This document shows, in pieces, positions 1 to 8,357 of a DNA stretch of 64,000 nt (its first letter is position 1; each line of letters begins with the position of its first letter). The DNA lies in assembly GCF_007970185.1 (NCBI RefSeq), contig NZ_CP042431.1:2914001-2978000 (forward strand), in the 5' to 3' direction. Source of the stretch: Pseudobacter ginsenosidimutans (lineage in GTDB: Bacteria; Bacteroidota; Bacteroidia; Chitinophagales; Chitinophagaceae). Under the pieces are notes generated by a model. That model saw only the letters and a program-made list of their open reading frames with translations, did not search any database and was not told where the DNA came from. The position numbers were made by a program, and so were the translations under genes.

Positions 1-92
1 CGAACTATAATTATATGCCATTCAATTATAATGGCGTGAAGCAGTTGAGTAACTGGGGCGGTGGAGTTGGTGTGAAGTTTCCATTAGAGTAG
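1..92 (+). CDS. C-terminal end of an unidentified protein (partial)
   Basis: The frame beginning at base 3 is open from the window edge to a TAG at 90-92 and gives 29 residues rich in Asn, Tyr and Gly, ending GVGVKFPLE. An aromatic and glycine-rich end of this kind is common in outer-membrane beta-barrel or secreted Bacteroidota proteins, but 29 residues cannot assign a family. Its stop lies 12 bases before hairpin repeat copy A. The first plausible terminator downstream is at 305-325. Confidence 0.55.
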   Translation, partial: NYNYMPFNYNGVKQLSNWGGGVGVKFPLE

Positions 93-103
93 TTGCCGCC
101 TCT

Positions 104-236
104 TGATATAAAAAATCCGGCTGTAAAACGAACCGCGCGGGAGGAGTGATGATTGAACTGTAGTTGGTGTGGTTGGATTGTGATAAATAATTTGGCTCCT
201 TCGCTTACGTTTTCAAGGCCGGAGTTTTTTATATCA
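104..236 (+). repeat. Long-hairpin repeat, copy A
   Basis: The arms 104-121 and 218-236 are complementary over 18 bases apart from one extra C. Inside them AAAACGAACC near 125 faces CGCTTACGTTTT near 202, extending the stem across a T/G-rich loop with TTGG motifs. Copies B, C and D (23987, 24548, 55690) share this core. Similarity to copy B continues about 25 bases past the right arm. The copy sits directly after the stop of the upstream gene and before that gene's likely terminator, so it is probably transcribed as 3' UTR. Confidence 0.75.
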
Positions 237-304
237 CTCGGCTGATGTGCCGGAAAGTGCAGCAGTTCTTAGTGAAGAATGAAAGTTTCCGGATGAATGG
301 ATAA

Positions 305-325
305 AGCCCGCAGCAGCGGGCTTTT
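305..325 (+). terminator. Rho-independent terminator
   Basis: A 7-bp perfect stem, AGCCCGC (305-311) with GCGGGCT (316-322), closes a 4-nt loop and runs into TTTT. It would end transcription of the gene truncated at the window start. Confidence 0.7.
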
Positions 326-403
326 GTGTTTGAAAGGTTGTCCTGATTTATAATTCAGTACAAGCCTTACACCTACAGTACTTCCGGCGGGAACTCATTT
401 GAG

Positions 404-411
404 TAGCTTTG
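404..411 (+). promoter_or_regulatory. Bacteroidota -7 promoter element (TAGCTTTG)
   Basis: This is an exact match to the Bacteroidota -7 consensus TAnnTTTG, 25 bases before the ATG at 437. No clear -33 TTG is seen at the usual distance. Confidence 0.5.
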
Positions 412-436
412 CGTATTCAGTAAATACGTAGCCCAA

Positions 437-2728
437 ATGCAATTAATAAACACCCGGAACATCTTGCCTGTATCATATCAAACTCCTTTCAATTCATTTT
501 TTTTCAACAGGAAATTATTAGCAGGATGCATGTTTGCCATTGCATCGCTGTGCTTTTGTTTGCAGGTGCAGGCTCAGTCATGGGATAAAATGACAGAAGG
601 CCACGACCGGAATGATATCCTGATGGCAGATGATCTGAAAGGATGGAATGTTGGCGCCAATGGTGTGATTGCCTATACCATTAATGGTGGCGTAAGGTGG
701 AACTACCAGCCATCAGGCACGTATGAAACCCTGAACCGGATCTGGAGATTCAATGACAATGATATCTGGGTAGCAGGTAACAATGGCACTATCCTCCACT
801 GGAACGGACAGGCATGGAGTACGCAAACATCCGGCGTTACCACCAATCTCACTGCTATCTGGGGTACAGATCCCAGTCATATCTGGGTGGCGGGCGCGAA
901 TGGTCTGATTCTTTTCTGGAATGGCAGCAGCTGGGCAACGCAAACATCGGGAACAACTGTTCGTCTCACTGGTATCTCCGGAACCGATGCCAGTAATGTT
1001 TGGGTATCCGGAGAGTCCGGCACCATCCTCAAATGGGACGGTAGCAGCTGGACGCCGCAATCTTCGGGCACGGGCAATCACCTCAATGATATATGGGCAT
1101 TCGATAATGATCATTTATGGGCAGTGGGTATATCAGGCACGGTATTGAAGTTCGATGGTACTTCATGGTCCCGCCAATCAGCCAATGCTGCCGGTGTGAT
1201 TATGCGTGTAACTGGAACTTCCGCTACCAATGTATGGCTTGTAATTCAGGAAGGTGGCGTAATTCAATATAACGGAACTTTCTGGATAAGCCGTAATGCG
1301 ATTGCCGGATTGAGTAGTGTATCCGTAATTGCTGCCAACAAAGTTTGGATCGCCGCTGCCAATGGCATGGTGCTCAAGTATAGCGGATCAGGCTTTTCCA
1401 TTCAAACAGAATCATTGGGTGATAATACCATCGCCATCTGGGGTACCAGTTCCACTAATATATGGGTTGCCAATCAAACTGACGTTCTTCAGAAATGGGA
1501 TGGAACTTCCTGGACCAGGTATAATACTCCGTTTCTGGGTAAATATAAAAGCCTCTGGGGCTATAGTAATACTGAGTTCTACGGCGCTTCCCATACCGGC
1601 AATATTATTTTGAAAAGTTTTGATTGGGTAGGCATGAATTTGTTCACCATGCATAATCTCAATTGTGTATGGGGATTGAATCAAACCTTTGTTTGGGCTG
1701 TGGGTGATAATGGTACGGTCAGAAAACGTGCAGTTCCTTACTGGGATGCCTATTATGCAGGCCCCGATCATTTGTATAAGATCTGGGGCACAGATGGGAA
1801 CAATATTTGGACGGTTGGCGCCAATGGTGGTATCTACAAGTTGACTGGAACAACTTTTACAAGAGAGGCTTCAGGAGTAAGCCAGCAACTGAATGCCATT
1901 CACGGAACAGATGCCAATAATGTTTGGGTAGCAGGAAAAGCCGGCACCATCCTGCATTGGGATGGCAGCACCTGGACGCAAATTGTTTCCGGTACAACCG
2001 TTGATCTCGCTGATATTTTCGTGAATGCTACAAATGATGTGCTGGTAGTAGGTACTGGCGGCACCATACGTCGTTGGAATGGCAGCATTTGGCAAACAGA
2101 AGTATCCAACACCAACAAAAACCTGACGGGCATTACCAAACTGGATGGCACAACCTATATCATTGGTGAAAAAGGATTGGTGATGACCTACTCCTCTGCT
2201 ACGCTCCCGCTTCGTTTAACTGCATTCACCGGTTACAGGAATAAGAGCAGTAACCGGATTGAATGGAAAACAGCGGATGAATCCAATACCAGCTTATTCT
2301 CCGTTGAAAGAAGTTCAGATGGCAGGAGCTATTCGGCAATCGCTTCCATTCCTGCCAAGGGGCAGGGGAACGGAATATATTCTTATGATGATCATTTCCC
2401 GGGTACAGGCAGCGCTACACTTTACTATCGGTTACAAATGATCGATAAGGACGGCGCCTTCACTTACAGCAAAGTGATTGTATTGAAAACCCCGGCAAAT
2501 GAAAGGATCATTGCTTATCCTAATCCGGTGAAGGATATCGTTACCATTGCCTTGCCAGATCGGCAACTGCTCAATACCAGCGCAATATTAACGGATGTCA
2601 ATGGCAGGAGGGTAAGAGAAATTACCATCACGCGTCAGCATCAGTTGATCGAAATGGGTGGGCTGTCTGCCGGGTTGTATATGCTCCGGTTTAGTAATGG
2701 CAAAACCATCGGCTTGCAAAAACAGTAA
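437..2728 (+). CDS. Secreted beta-propeller protein with type IX secretion sorting domain
   Basis: The 763-residue protein has a long n-region and a hydrophobic core at about 27-43 ending near QAQS, which looks like a signal peptide. Residues ~50-580 are many ~40-residue repeats of the form IWVAGNNGTILHWNG followed by W-T-Q-SGT and an LTxIWGT turn, like the Ycf48/BNR-type blades of beta-propellers. An FN3-like segment (~590-685) follows. The last ~75 residues carry YPNPVKD and end in the GLYMLRF pattern of a type A T9SS sorting domain, so it is probably exported and attached to the cell surface. The ligand is unknown; such repeats bind proteins or glycans. An internal start at Met32 would shorten the n-region. 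The downstream gene is convergent. Confidence 0.85.
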   Translation: MQLINTRNILPVSYQTPFNSFFFNRKLLAGCMFAIASLCFCLQVQAQSWDKMTEGHDRNDILMADDLKGWNVGANGVIAYTINGGVRWNYQPSGTYETLNRIWRFNDNDIWVAGNNGTILHWNGQAWSTQTSGVTTNLTAIWGTDPSHIWVAGANGLILFWNGSSWATQTSGTTVRLTGISGTDASNVWVSGESGTILKWDGSSWTPQSSGTGNHLNDIWAFDNDHLWAVGISGTVLKFDGTSWSRQSANAAGVIMRVTGTSATNVWLVIQEGGVIQYNGTFWISRNAIAGLSSVSVIAANKVWIAAANGMVLKYSGSGFSIQTESLGDNTIAIWGTSSTNIWVANQTDVLQKWDGTSWTRYNTPFLGKYKSLWGYSNTEFYGASHTGNIILKSFDWVGMNLFTMHNLNCVWGLNQTFVWAVGDNGTVRKRAVPYWDAYYAGPDHLYKIWGTDGNNIWTVGANGGIYKLTGTTFTREASGVSQQLNAIHGTDANNVWVAGKAGTILHWDGSTWTQIVSGTTVDLADIFVNATNDVLVVGTGGTIRRWNGSIWQTEVSNTNKNLTGITKLDGTTYIIGEKGLVMTYSSATLPLRLTAFTGYRNKSSNRIEWKTADESNTSLFSVERSSDGRSYSAIASIPAKGQGNGIYSYDDHFPGTGSATLYYRLQMIDKDGAFTYSKVIVLKTPANERIIAYPNPVKDIVTIALPDRQLLNTSAILTDVNGRRVREITITRQHQLIEMGGLSAGLYMLRFSNGKTIGLQKQ

Positions 2729-2757
2729 GTCCTGCTGTATAATGGAAGGGATGAAAA

Positions 2758-3309
2758 TTAATTCAGCTGAGGATCTGTTGGGTAGTTGGCCATCATCTCG
2801 TAGTCGCCGCCCAGTTCTTTCAGGGCGTCTTTCCAGATTTCTTCTATTTTTTTGTGGAATACAAGTTTGCGGGTAGCCTGTGCAGTGAGCCAGGATTTTT
2901 CCTTCAGCTCATCATTGAGCTGGCCATTACCCCAGCCGGAATAACCGATGAAGAAACGGATCTTGTTGAGATCGAGAGAGCCTTCTTTGATGAGGGAAAT
3001 GGCTGTTTCAAAATCTCCACCCCAGTAAATGCCATCCATTACCTGGAAGCTGCCAGGGATCAATTCAGGGTATTGATGAAGGAAATGAATAGTGTCCATC
3101 TGAACCGGACCGCCATAATAAACGGGGAGCTTGAGTTCTTCCAGATCGTTCATCAGCTCGTCAAGTGTATGATTGAAGGTCTTATTGATCACGAAACCAA
3201 AACTGCCTTCTTCCTGGTGATCGCACAAAAAAACCACTGTTCTCATAAAATTGGGATCCTTGAGAAAGGGCTCTGCTATCAACAACGTACCTGGACCGGG
3301 AACTATCAT
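2758..3309 (-). CDS. yqgE: YqgE/AlgH family protein (UPF0301)
   Basis: The protein has 183 residues, the usual length for this family. It opens with GTLLIAEPFLKDPNF and continues with RTVVFLCDH and GSFGFVINK, the diagnostic UPF0301 blocks; a YYGGPV motif and a FIGYSGWGNGQL motif follow in the expected order. The cytoplasmic family is widespread, but its biochemical role is unsettled (AlgH was linked to alginate regulation in Pseudomonas). It is a single gene convergent with the beta-propeller gene. On the minus strand TTTTG, 18 bases and TAATTTAG lie just before the start, an imperfect Bacteroidota promoter. Confidence 0.93.
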   Translation of the reverse strand: MIVPGPGTLLIAEPFLKDPNFMRTVVFLCDHQEEGSFGFVINKTFNHTLDELMNDLEELKLPVYYGGPVQMDTIHFLHQYPELIPGSFQVMDGIYWGGDFETAISLIKEGSLDLNKIRFFIGYSGWGNGQLNDELKEKSWLTAQATRKLVFHKKIEEIWKDALKELGGDYEMMANYPTDPQLN

Positions 3310-3466
3310 ATTTCTAAATTAAGACTTATATATTATTGACAAAATGATTGTTTAAAAAAAGAAAGGTTGCTCAAAACTTACTAAGTTAGCGGCGCGGCAC
3401 TGATAAATCTTAGTTAAAAGGAATCGTCTTCATTTAGTTGATTCCTGCCGTTCATCACCAGTTCAT

Positions 3467-3474
3467 TAAATTTG
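3467..3474 (+). promoter_or_regulatory. Bacteroidota -7 promoter element (TAAATTTG)
   Basis: Exact TAnnTTTG match, 47 bases before the first possible histidine kinase start at 3522. Confidence 0.5.
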
Positions 3475-3521
3475 CCGATTGAAATTACCTGCTGAGGAAA
3501 ATGATCTGACTTCCCTAACCA

Positions 3522-4955
3522 ATGGGATTGCTGCCGGTGGACAGGATGCGGGTAATGACAGCGACCACAAAAACATATCATTTGCAACTAAGGAAAATAT
3601 TTCCTGTGATCATTGTACTGATCAGCTTATCGCTGATCGGAACGATCTACGTACAGTATAACTGGCTGCTTACCATGGAAGCAGAAAAGCAGCACGAATT
3701 CAAATCGAAGCTGGTGAAGTCCATGGGCGAAGTGGCCAACTCACTGATGGAGCAGAAAAGCACCCTGCCTACGCTCAAGACCTTCAGAAATAAACCAGGT
3801 CTCACCTGGCCCTCCGAACAGTTCCGGCTGGAGCTGATGAAGCCGCCAACCATCGCGCAAAAATTCACTGAATTTGAAGTGCAGGAAAAACTGCAGAAAG
3901 CATTCGATAACCAGGAAGGTTTGAAAGGCATCAAATTCGAGTTCGCTATCACGGCCAACGTGAACCTGATGCACTACGAACTTAAATCCGCCAATTTCCT
4001 CAATCTCTGGCAGGACACAGTGAACAACCTGCAACTGGTCTACTATTTCCAGCCCGAAAGCGGTTCCGACCTGGAGAACCTGGTGCCGGAAGAAGTGATG
4101 ATGGTGGTAGTTCCCAACGTGAAGAAACTGGTACTGAAACAAATGAGATGGATGATCATCGGGGCCATCTTCTTCACCATCGTGATCATTCTTGCATTCT
4201 ATGTTACCGTGGCCGCACTGATACGTCAAAAGAAAATGAGTGAGATCAAGAACGATTTCATCAACAACATGACGCATGAGTTCAAAACGCCACTGGCCAC
4301 CATATCTCTTGCAGTGGATGCACTACGGAACGAAAAAGTGCTGCAGGACCGCCAGAAGATGGAATATTTCAGCGGCATCATCAAGGAAGAGAACAAGCGG
4401 ATGAACAAGCATGTGGAAACCATCCTCCAGGCCGCTGTGATGGACCGCCAGGAATTACAACTGGCCAAGCGCCCAGTGCATATGCATGAATTGCTCAACG
4501 ATATTATCGACGATTATACTTTACGGCTCCAGGAAAAGCAGGGTAGTGCTGAATTGCAGCTTAATGCACGCAGGGACCTGGTGGAAGCCGATCCCGTGCA
4601 TTTCAGGAATCTTTTTTCCAATCTCATAGACAATGCAGTAAAATACTCCAACGATAATCTTTTCATCAGGATCACCACACACAGCACCAATAAGAACCTG
4701 GTTGTACGTGTTGAAGACAATGGTATCGGTATGAGCAAGGAAACCGTGCGCCGGATCTTTGAAAAATTCTACCGCGCCCATACCGGAAATATTCACAACG
4801 TGAAAGGCTTCGGTCTTGGTCTCAGCTACGTGAAAACCATGGTGGACGCGCATCACGGGAAGATCAAGGTGGATAGCACACTGGGCAGGGGCTCTGTGTT
4901 CACGCTCGAGTTTCCCCTGTTGAAAGAAACAGCTGTTGATCCTGAAATGGCCTAG
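3522..4955 (+). CDS. Two-component sensor histidine kinase
   Basis: A 477-residue membrane kinase. TM1 lies at about 27-48 and TM2 at about 210-235, with a ~160-residue periplasmic sensor between them that I cannot assign. The H-box (NNMTHEFKTPLA, phosphoacceptor His near residue 252) is followed by the N-box NLIDNAVKYS, G1 VEDNGIGMS, the F-box IFEKFYRA and G2 GFGLGLSYVK, so the catalytic core is complete. Starts at 3546 or 3555 would remove 8 or 11 N-terminal residues and are equally plausible. No response regulator lies beside it, so the partner is encoded elsewhere. Its stop overlaps the stop of queA on the other strand by four bases. Confidence 0.92.
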   Translation: MGLLPVDRMRVMTATTKTYHLQLRKIFPVIIVLISLSLIGTIYVQYNWLLTMEAEKQHEFKSKLVKSMGEVANSLMEQKSTLPTLKTFRNKPGLTWPSEQFRLELMKPPTIAQKFTEFEVQEKLQKAFDNQEGLKGIKFEFAITANVNLMHYELKSANFLNLWQDTVNNLQLVYYFQPESGSDLENLVPEEVMMVVVPNVKKLVLKQMRWMIIGAIFFTIVIILAFYVTVAALIRQKKMSEIKNDFINNMTHEFKTPLATISLAVDALRNEKVLQDRQKMEYFSGIIKEENKRMNKHVETILQAAVMDRQELQLAKRPVHMHELLNDIIDDYTLRLQEKQGSAELQLNARRDLVEADPVHFRNLFSNLIDNAVKYSNDNLFIRITTHSTNKNLVVRVEDNGIGMSKETVRRIFEKFYRAHTGNIHNVKGFGLGLSYVKTMVDAHHGKIKVDSTLGRGSVFTLEFPLLKETAVDPEMA

Positions 4956-6178
4956 TGCCTGAAGAGCAAACAGCCGTCTCCATAACTCAGAAAACGGAAT
5001 CCATTCGACAACGCATAATGGTAGATCTCCTTCCATTTTGGACCGGCAAATGCCGCTACCAGTAACAGTAATGTAGATTGTGGCTGATGGAAATTGGTGA
5101 CCAGCGCATGAGGGATACGGATGGAATAGCCCGGTGCTATCAGCAGTTGTGTGCGGGTTAGCAACCTGTTCAAACCTTTTTGTTCGAGATACTTTAAAAG
5201 CGCTTCCAGCGCGGCTTTTGCAGGAATATCCCCTTTCATTTCATAGGCATCCCATTGTTGAACACTCAGTTCTTCTGGCTGGATGTCTGGCTGTGCCATT
5301 ACTTTGCTCCCCAGCCAGTAGAGCGATTCGATGGTGCGTAGTGAAGTGGTGCCTACAGCTGTAATATGCGTATCGATATGGTCAATTAGATTTCGTATAC
5401 TCTCCACCGTTACATCAATGAATTCGATATGCATTGGATGCCCTTCCAGTGTGCCGGATTTTACCGGCTGGAAAGTGCCTGCGCCAACATGCAGTGTAAC
5501 AAAGCTTCTCTTGATATTCCTTGCATCCAGTTTTTGAAAGATGGTATCCGTGAAATGCAGGCCGGCCGTGGGCGCAGCTACTGAGCCTTCATGTTTTGCA
5601 TAGATGGTCTGGTAGCGGTCTTCATCTGTCTGTTCCGCTTTCCTTTTGATATAGGGAGGAAGTGGCATCACGCCGGCCAGGTGCAGCACTTCCGCGAAGC
5701 TGAGATCCGGTTCGTTCCAGCTTAGTTCGATGGCAAAGCTGTCTTTTATCTTTTCAATATAAGCGGCGTGCAGCTTGAGTTCTGTGCTGCCATGCGGAAT
5801 CTTTTTTTCTAAGATGTTTCCGGGTTTCCATTTCGAGACGCCGCCAACGAGGCACATCCAGGTGACAGATCCGCGTGTACTCATGGCCGTGGTGATATCC
5901 GGGTATTTTGCATGTGGTTCCAGGCAGAAGATCTCTATTGTGGCGCCGGTTATTTTTTGAAAGAGCAGTCTGGCTGCCACCACGCGTGTGTTATTGAAAA
6001 CGAGTAAGGAGTTGGAAGGAAGATATTGATCGAGGTTACGGTAAATATCTTCACTGATTGTTTCTTCTTGCCAGATGAGTAAACGTGATGCATCCCGGTT
6101 GGGCAGGGGATATTTGGCGATCAGTTCTTCGGGTAGATCGTATGTGAAATCTTTGATAGCTATTTCTTTGGGGTGCAT
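4952..6178 (-). CDS. queA: S-adenosylmethionine:tRNA ribosyltransferase-isomerase QueA
   Basis: QueA transfers and isomerises the ribosyl group of SAM onto 7-aminomethyl-7-deazaguanine in tRNA, forming epoxyqueuosine. I place the start at the ATG whose complement ends at 6178, giving 408 residues that begin MHPKEIAIKDFTYDLPEEL. The frame stays open upstream to 6412, but those 78 residues are not QueA-like. Diagnostic blocks include LIAKYPLPNRDASRLL, NNTRVVAARL, EGSVAAPTAGLHFT, LHVGAGTFQPVK and ALVTNFHQPQSTLLLL. It is slightly longer than the ~350-residue E. coli enzyme, as is usual in Bacteroidota. It is transcribed divergently from mraZ across a 397-base control region. Confidence 0.95.
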   Translation of the reverse strand: MHPKEIAIKDFTYDLPEELIAKYPLPNRDASRLLIWQEETISEDIYRNLDQYLPSNSLLVFNNTRVVAARLLFQKITGATIEIFCLEPHAKYPDITTAMSTRGSVTWMCLVGGVSKWKPGNILEKKIPHGSTELKLHAAYIEKIKDSFAIELSWNEPDLSFAEVLHLAGVMPLPPYIKRKAEQTDEDRYQTIYAKHEGSVAAPTAGLHFTDTIFQKLDARNIKRSFVTLHVGAGTFQPVKSGTLEGHPMHIEFIDVTVESIRNLIDHIDTHITAVGTTSLRTIESLYWLGSKVMAQPDIQPEELSVQQWDAYEMKGDIPAKAALEALLKYLEQKGLNRLLTRTQLLIAPGYSIRIPHALVTNFHQPQSTLLLLVAAFAGPKWKEIYHYALSNGFRFLSYGDGCLLFRH

Positions 6179-6224
6179 GCGCGCAAAGGTAAGGCGGAGC
6201 CGCTGACGACACCCTGCAATCCCT

Positions 6225-6268
6225 CCCACTTTTCCCCCACTTTTCTCCCTTTTTCCAAAAACTCCACC
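6225..6268 (-). repeat. 11-bp-period array (AAAGTGGG type)
   Basis: Two near-identical 11-mers (CCCACTTTTCC, CCCACTTTTCT) are followed by two decayed units (CCCTTTTTCCA, AAAACTCCACC). On the minus strand the core reads AAAAGTGGG. The array lies in the likely 5' leader of queA. Confidence 0.5.
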
Positions 6269-6364
6269 CAATCCCATCAAATTGAGATTTCCATTTTTCC
6301 GGTTCCAAAGTGGAAAACGATACAATTCTGATCCCTTGATTTTGAAGAGATAGCAGCGCCGATG

Positions 6365-6411
6365 CACAGGATACGCACAGGTTTTGCCCGTGAATCCACA
6401 GGAAATCCACA
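6365..6411 (+). repeat. Helically phased CACAGG repeats
   Basis: CACA occurs at 6365, 6376, 6397 and 6408, and three copies continue as CACAGG. The steps are 11, 21 and 11 bases, so all sites lie on one face of the helix. On the minus strand they read TGTGGA or TGTGC. They are also within two mismatches of DnaA boxes (TTATCCACA), so DnaA is an alternative ligand. Confidence 0.45.
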
Positions 6412-6516
6412 AAAAGCTCTAAGGTTTTTAACATGTGAGGGTGAAATGCAGGCTGGTAGCGGGTTTGAAATATGCAAGCCTGTGGAAAAATTAAATTTTC
6501 CAATTCTCTCCACGGC

Positions 6517-6546
6517 TGTGGGAAAATGTGTTATTTTGTGTTTATA
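6517..6546 (+). promoter_or_regulatory. Candidate MraZ operator: three TGTG repeats, 10-bp period
   Basis: TGTGGGAAAA, TGTGTTATTT and TGTGTTTATA follow each other without gaps, ending 29 bases before the mraZ ATG. In E. coli, MraZ represses its operon by binding three direct repeats with the same 10-bp period; spacing and position match here, but the box sequence is not identical. The perfect dyad at 6483-6502 lies just upstream. Confidence 0.55.
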
Positions 6547-6575
6547 AATGGGAGTAAGGCATTTATCCGCTGTAA

Positions 6576-7052
6576 ATGATTGAATTTCTGGGAGAATATG
6601 AGGCTACGTTGGACGCCAAAGGGCGTTTCCTTCTACCGGCTGCCCTTAAAAAGCAGATTCCGGAAGAAGCGGGGACCCAGTTTGTGATCAACAGAGGTTT
6701 TGAAACCTGCCTTGTGTTATATCCCACGCTGAGCTGGAAGCCAATATTTTCCAGGTTAAGCAAATTGAATGATTTCGACCCCAAGGTACGCGAATTCAGG
6801 AGAAAGTTCCTGAACGGCGCCACCAACATCGAGTTGGATTCTGCGGGTCGCTTACTAGTTCCACCCAATCTGAAGGAATATGCAGGATTGGATAAAGACA
6901 TTGTGGTGGTTTCTGCCGTAAACAAAATCGAGATCTGGGATAAAGTTAAGTACCAACAGTTCTTTGAATCTTCTTCATCTGACAATTTCAGTCAACTGGC
7001 ACATCAGGTGATGGCAGGCGCCGACAGTGCCCCATCCGACCTAGAGTTATGA
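6576..7052 (+). CDS. mraZ: Transcriptional regulator MraZ
   Basis: The 158-residue protein has two AbrB/SpoVT-like swapped-hairpin repeats. The first carries the family motif ATLDAKGRFLLPAAL (about 10-24) and the second ELDSAGRLLVPPNLKEYAG (about 88-106). MraZ forms a ring-shaped oligomer that binds phased repeats and represses the dcw operon. It is the first gene of the cluster, with phased TGTG repeats 30-60 bases upstream, which suggests autoregulation. The stop overlaps the rsmH start (ATGA), implying translational coupling. Length is normal for the family. Confidence 0.97.
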   Translation: MIEFLGEYEATLDAKGRFLLPAALKKQIPEEAGTQFVINRGFETCLVLYPTLSWKPIFSRLSKLNDFDPKVREFRRKFLNGATNIELDSAGRLLVPPNLKEYAGLDKDIVVVSAVNKIEIWDKVKYQQFFESSSSDNFSQLAHQVMAGADSAPSDLEL

Positions 7053-7978
7053 TAAATGATCAGGAAAATAGTTCATACCACGTGCCCGTTCTCCTGCAGG
7101 AAGTATTGCAGGGATTGAATATTCAGCCTGATGGCACTTACGTGGACTGCACTTTCGGTGGAGGCGGACATTCCCGCGAGATCCTTCGTCTGTTGGGACC
7201 GCAGGGCAAACTCATCGCTTTCGACCAGGATGCAGATGCCAGGCAGAATCTTCCGGACGATCCCAGGGTCCTCTTCGTTCCCCATAACTTCCGCCACCTC
7301 CAGCGTTTCCTCCGCCTGAACAATGCCATTCCCGTTGACGGCATCCTCGCTGACCTCGGCGTCAGCAGCCACCAGTTTGATGAAGCAGACCGCGGATTCT
7401 CCACCCGTTTCGACGGCGATATGGATATGCGTATGGACACCCGGCAGGCACTCACCGCTTTCGATGTAGTGAACACTTACTCCGAACAACAGTTGCACAA
7501 ACTGTTTGAACAATACGGTGAAGTAACCAATGCCAAAACACTCGCCAGAACTATTGTTCAGGCAAGACAAACACAGTCCCTCCGCACCATCGCCAATTTC
7601 AAACAGGCACTGCATTCTGTGGTGAAAGGAAATCCCAACAAGTACTTTGCCCAGGTTTTCCAGGCGTTGCGCATAGAAGTGAATGATGAATTGGGAGCAT
7701 TGAAAGAAATGCTGCAACAAGTTCCTTCTCTTTTGAAACCCGGTGGCCGTGTTGCTATCATCACGTTCCACTCGCTGGAAGACAGGATTGTCAAAAATTA
7801 TTTCCGCAAAGGCACATTCGAAGACGAAGATCCAACCGATCTGTTTGGAAACAAACCATCAGAACAGGTTTTCAGGATCATCACCAAAAAACCGGTGACC
7901 GCTTCCGATGCCGAACTAAAAAGAAACCCCCGCTCCCGCAGCGCCAAGCTGAGGGTAGCTGAAAAAGCATATGAGTGA
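7049..7978 (+). CDS. rsmH: 16S rRNA (cytosine1402-N4)-methyltransferase RsmH
   Basis: RsmH (MraW) methylates N4 of C1402 in the decoding centre of 16S rRNA using SAM. The 309-residue protein shows HVPVLLQEVL, the SAM-binding DCTFGGGGHSREIL loop, DGILADLGVSSHQFD, RGFSTRFDGDMDMRMD, and the C-terminal ITFHSLEDRIVKNYF and NPRSRSAKLRVAE blocks, all in family order. It overlaps mraZ by four bases and ftsL by eight, so the first three genes are tightly coupled. Confidence 0.97.
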   Translation: MINDQENSSYHVPVLLQEVLQGLNIQPDGTYVDCTFGGGGHSREILRLLGPQGKLIAFDQDADARQNLPDDPRVLFVPHNFRHLQRFLRLNNAIPVDGILADLGVSSHQFDEADRGFSTRFDGDMDMRMDTRQALTAFDVVNTYSEQQLHKLFEQYGEVTNAKTLARTIVQARQTQSLRTIANFKQALHSVVKGNPNKYFAQVFQALRIEVNDELGALKEMLQQVPSLLKPGGRVAIITFHSLEDRIVKNYFRKGTFEDEDPTDLFGNKPSEQVFRIITKKPVTASDAELKRNPRSRSAKLRVAEKAYE

Positions 7979-8342
7979 CGAAAAAGAAATAAGGGAAGCG
8001 AAGGAAGCAAGAGAAGCCAGGAGAGAATGGCTGAAGATATTCAGCTACCGCTGGATCACTCGCAATATCCCGTTCTTTCTTTTTCTCGCAGCACTGGCAG
8101 TGGTCTATATCTATAATGGTCACTACGCAGACAAAACGATCCGCAGTATCAACAAAGTTTCAAAAGAACTGAAAGAACTGCACCATGAATACAAAACATT
8201 GAAAAGTGAAGTGATGTTCCGCAGCAAACAAAGCGAACTCGCCAAAGCGGTGGACACACTCGGCCTCAAAGAACTGACCGTACCACCCATCGTGCTGCGC
8301 GACTCAGTTTACAAAGCCGATTCACTGATGAAAAAAAGATAA
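7971..8342 (+). CDS. ftsL: Cell division protein FtsL-like
   Basis: The 123-residue bitopic protein has a charged cytoplasmic N-terminus (about 1-30), a single transmembrane helix (IPFFLFLAALAVVYIY, about 33-50) and a periplasmic heptad-patterned stretch (about 55-105) expected to form a coiled coil. This is the FtsL architecture, and the position between rsmH and ftsI is the canonical ftsL position; FtsL sequences are too divergent for motif proof. It would pair with a FtsB-like protein and FtsQ and activate FtsW-FtsI. The N-terminal EIREAKEAREARREW run is itself helical. It overlaps the rsmH end by eight bases. Confidence 0.85.
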   Translation: MSDEKEIREAKEAREARREWLKIFSYRWITRNIPFFLFLAALAVVYIYNGHYADKTIRSINKVSKELKELHHEYKTLKSEVMFRSKQSELAKAVDTLGLKELTVPPIVLRDSVYKADSLMKKR

Positions 8343-8357
8343 AAGAGGAACTGCTGA

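Larger units (their letters stand above)
93..436. other. Intergenic region with hairpin repeat A, a terminator and a promoter
   Basis: No gene is visible in these 344 bases. They hold hairpin repeat copy A (104-236), a Rho-independent terminator (305-325) and a TAnnTTTG promoter element (404-411) serving the beta-propeller gene. Confidence 0.7.
6179..6575. other. queA-mraZ divergent control region with phased repeats
   Basis: The 397 gene-free bases between two divergent operons hold four ordered sets of short repeats: an 11-bp-period array at 6225-6268, CACA(GG) motifs at 6365-6411 spaced about one helical turn apart, a perfect dyad TGGAAAA-N6-TTTTCCA at 6483-6502, and three TGTG motifs exactly 10 bp apart at 6517-6540. 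The variants share a GTGG or TGTGG core on one strand or the other. MraZ is known to bind direct repeats with a ~10-bp period upstream of its own gene, so at least the proximal array is a candidate MraZ operator. Confidence 0.6.

Noticed and set aside
104-236. Integron attC site
   Set aside because: Ends lack the RYYYAAC/GTTRRRY core pair, copies are far apart and no integrase or cassette array is present.
2854-3339. 161-codon plus-strand frame opposite yqgE
   Set aside because: It is fully antisense to a clear UPF0301 gene and its translation has no family-like motif.
6225-6268. CRISPR-like array
   Set aside because: Units are 11 bp and contiguous, without spacers; no cas genes are in the window.
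6179-6412. N-terminal extension of QueA by 78 residues
   Set aside because: QueA proteins begin at the MHPKEIAIKDF-type block; the extension covers the phased-repeat control region.
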